Of a stretch of DNA of 5,489 bases, positions 5,164-5,489 are shown piece after piece. The stretch spans positions 1 to 5,489 of the forward strand of contig JAFWEA010000184.1 of assembly GCA_017543005.1 (NCBI GenBank), read 5' to 3'. The translations under genes were made by a program, and so were the position numbers. The notes beneath the pieces were generated by a model. That model had not been told where the DNA came from and searched no databases. It saw only the letters and a list, made by a program, of their open reading frames with translations. Numbering within the stretch: position 1 is the stretch's first letter; every line of letters starts with the position of its first letter. This DNA comes from Solobacterium sp. Its GTDB lineage: Bacteria; Bacillota_I; Bacilli_A; Erysipelotrichales; Erysipelotrichaceae.

Positions 5164-5489
5164 ATGATACTGATCGATTTTTATGCCTCTAATATTGTCA
5201 GTACACTGATCCCGGTCAATACGTTCCTGCCGGAAGAAATTTTCATGATGATTTCCCCGCGGGATCTCAATACCACGGCCCCGTCCTTCCTCGAACAGGC
5301 CATCCGTTCGCTTTATCCGAAGGACAATCCGGTCCGGTTTACCTATATCCAGGTGGATGACAGCAGTCTGGAAGACATCCGGGCCAAGCTGGAATATGTC
5401 ATTGATATCCGCCGGGATTCAACGATTTATCTGAATCTCTCCAAGTCCACGGAGATCATGACGATTGCCGGCTACGGGGCCGGGCTTGA
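5164..5489 (+). CDS. CARF-like (DUF1887/Card1-type) protein, 3'-truncated by the window edge
   Basis: The frame is open from ATG 5164 to the window end, 108 complete codons without a stop. The N-terminus has a strand, then STLIPVNTFLPEEIFMMIS. This is the arrangement seen in DUF1887/Card1 proteins, where N-(L/I)-x-P and a 'p-x-x-v-x-l-l-x-S' strand open a Rossmann-like CARF sensor. A second strand (RFTYIQVDD, about 58-66), a helix (LEDIRAKLEYVI), and IYLNLSKSTEIMTIAGYGAG (88-107) follow. The last corresponds to the family's V-N-I-T-G-G-T-K-x-M-x-x-A-A loop, but with SKSTE in place of TGGTK. Proteins of this family often add a PD-(D/E)XK nuclease after the CARF domain; that part is outside the window. 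There is no Shine-Dalgarno site before ATG 5164 and no other start in frame nearby. The assignment is tentative. Confidence 0.6.
   Translation, partial: MILIDFYASNIVSTLIPVNTFLPEEIFMMISPRDLNTTAPSFLEQAIRSLYPKDNPVRFTYIQVDDSSLEDIRAKLEYVIDIRRDSTIYLNLSKSTEIMTIAGYGAGL

Noticed and set aside
1..5489. CRISPR array, tRNA, rRNA or insertion sequence
   Set aside because: Looked for because of the CARF-like gene. No regularly spaced repeats, cloverleaf-like sequences, transposase frames or terminal inverted repeats were seen by eye.

Overview
The window looks like a chromosomal segment of a Bacillota bacterium with moderately high GC. Three things point there: AGGAG-type ribosome sites, compact intrinsic terminators, and a class of lysine riboswitch with the terminator architecture typical of Bacillota. 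The Erysipelotrichia are my best guess at class level, but this is a weak inference because the window holds no marker gene.

Left block (1-2122, plus strand). The window opens inside a homoserine kinase gene (thrB), the last step before threonine synthase. It overlaps by 19 bp a small HTH-ACT protein of the UPF0735/PheB type, which is probably an amino-acid-responsive regulator. A gene for a small two-helix membrane protein with a charged coiled-coil tail follows; it has its own extended -10 promoter and sits 25 bp upstream of a cyclophilin-type peptidyl-prolyl isomerase. A perfect 10-bp stem terminator closes the block.

Middle block (2143-3221, plus strand). An unrecognised 155-residue protein is followed by a YbjN-like protein. 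The second gene's ATG lies 6 bp downstream of a perfect TATAAT, so it may be made from a leaderless transcript. A bidirectional terminator separates this block from the convergent gene to its right.

Right block (3234-5128, minus strand). A 539-residue YtcJ-type amidohydrolase (Amidohydro_3) gene is preceded by a complete lysine riboswitch (L box). I can trace a consensus TTGACA-17-CATAAT promoter, the aptamer with its conserved AAGAGTA and CGCCGAA elements, a perfect 7-bp L2-L3 kissing-loop complement, P1, an antiterminator and an intrinsic terminator. Lysine should therefore switch the gene off. This is the most informative observation in the window, because it ties a family of unknown substrate to lysine supply. 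The threonine gene at the left edge belongs to the same aspartate-derived pathway, although the two regions are separated by unrelated genes.

Right edge (5152-5489, plus strand). A divergent gene with no visible Shine-Dalgarno site, again 6 bp downstream of a perfect TATAAT, begins a protein whose N-terminal 108 residues resemble the CARF-like ligand-sensing domain of the DUF1887/Card1 family. It runs off the window, so its effector domain, if any, is not visible. I saw no CRISPR array, tRNA, rRNA or insertion sequence.
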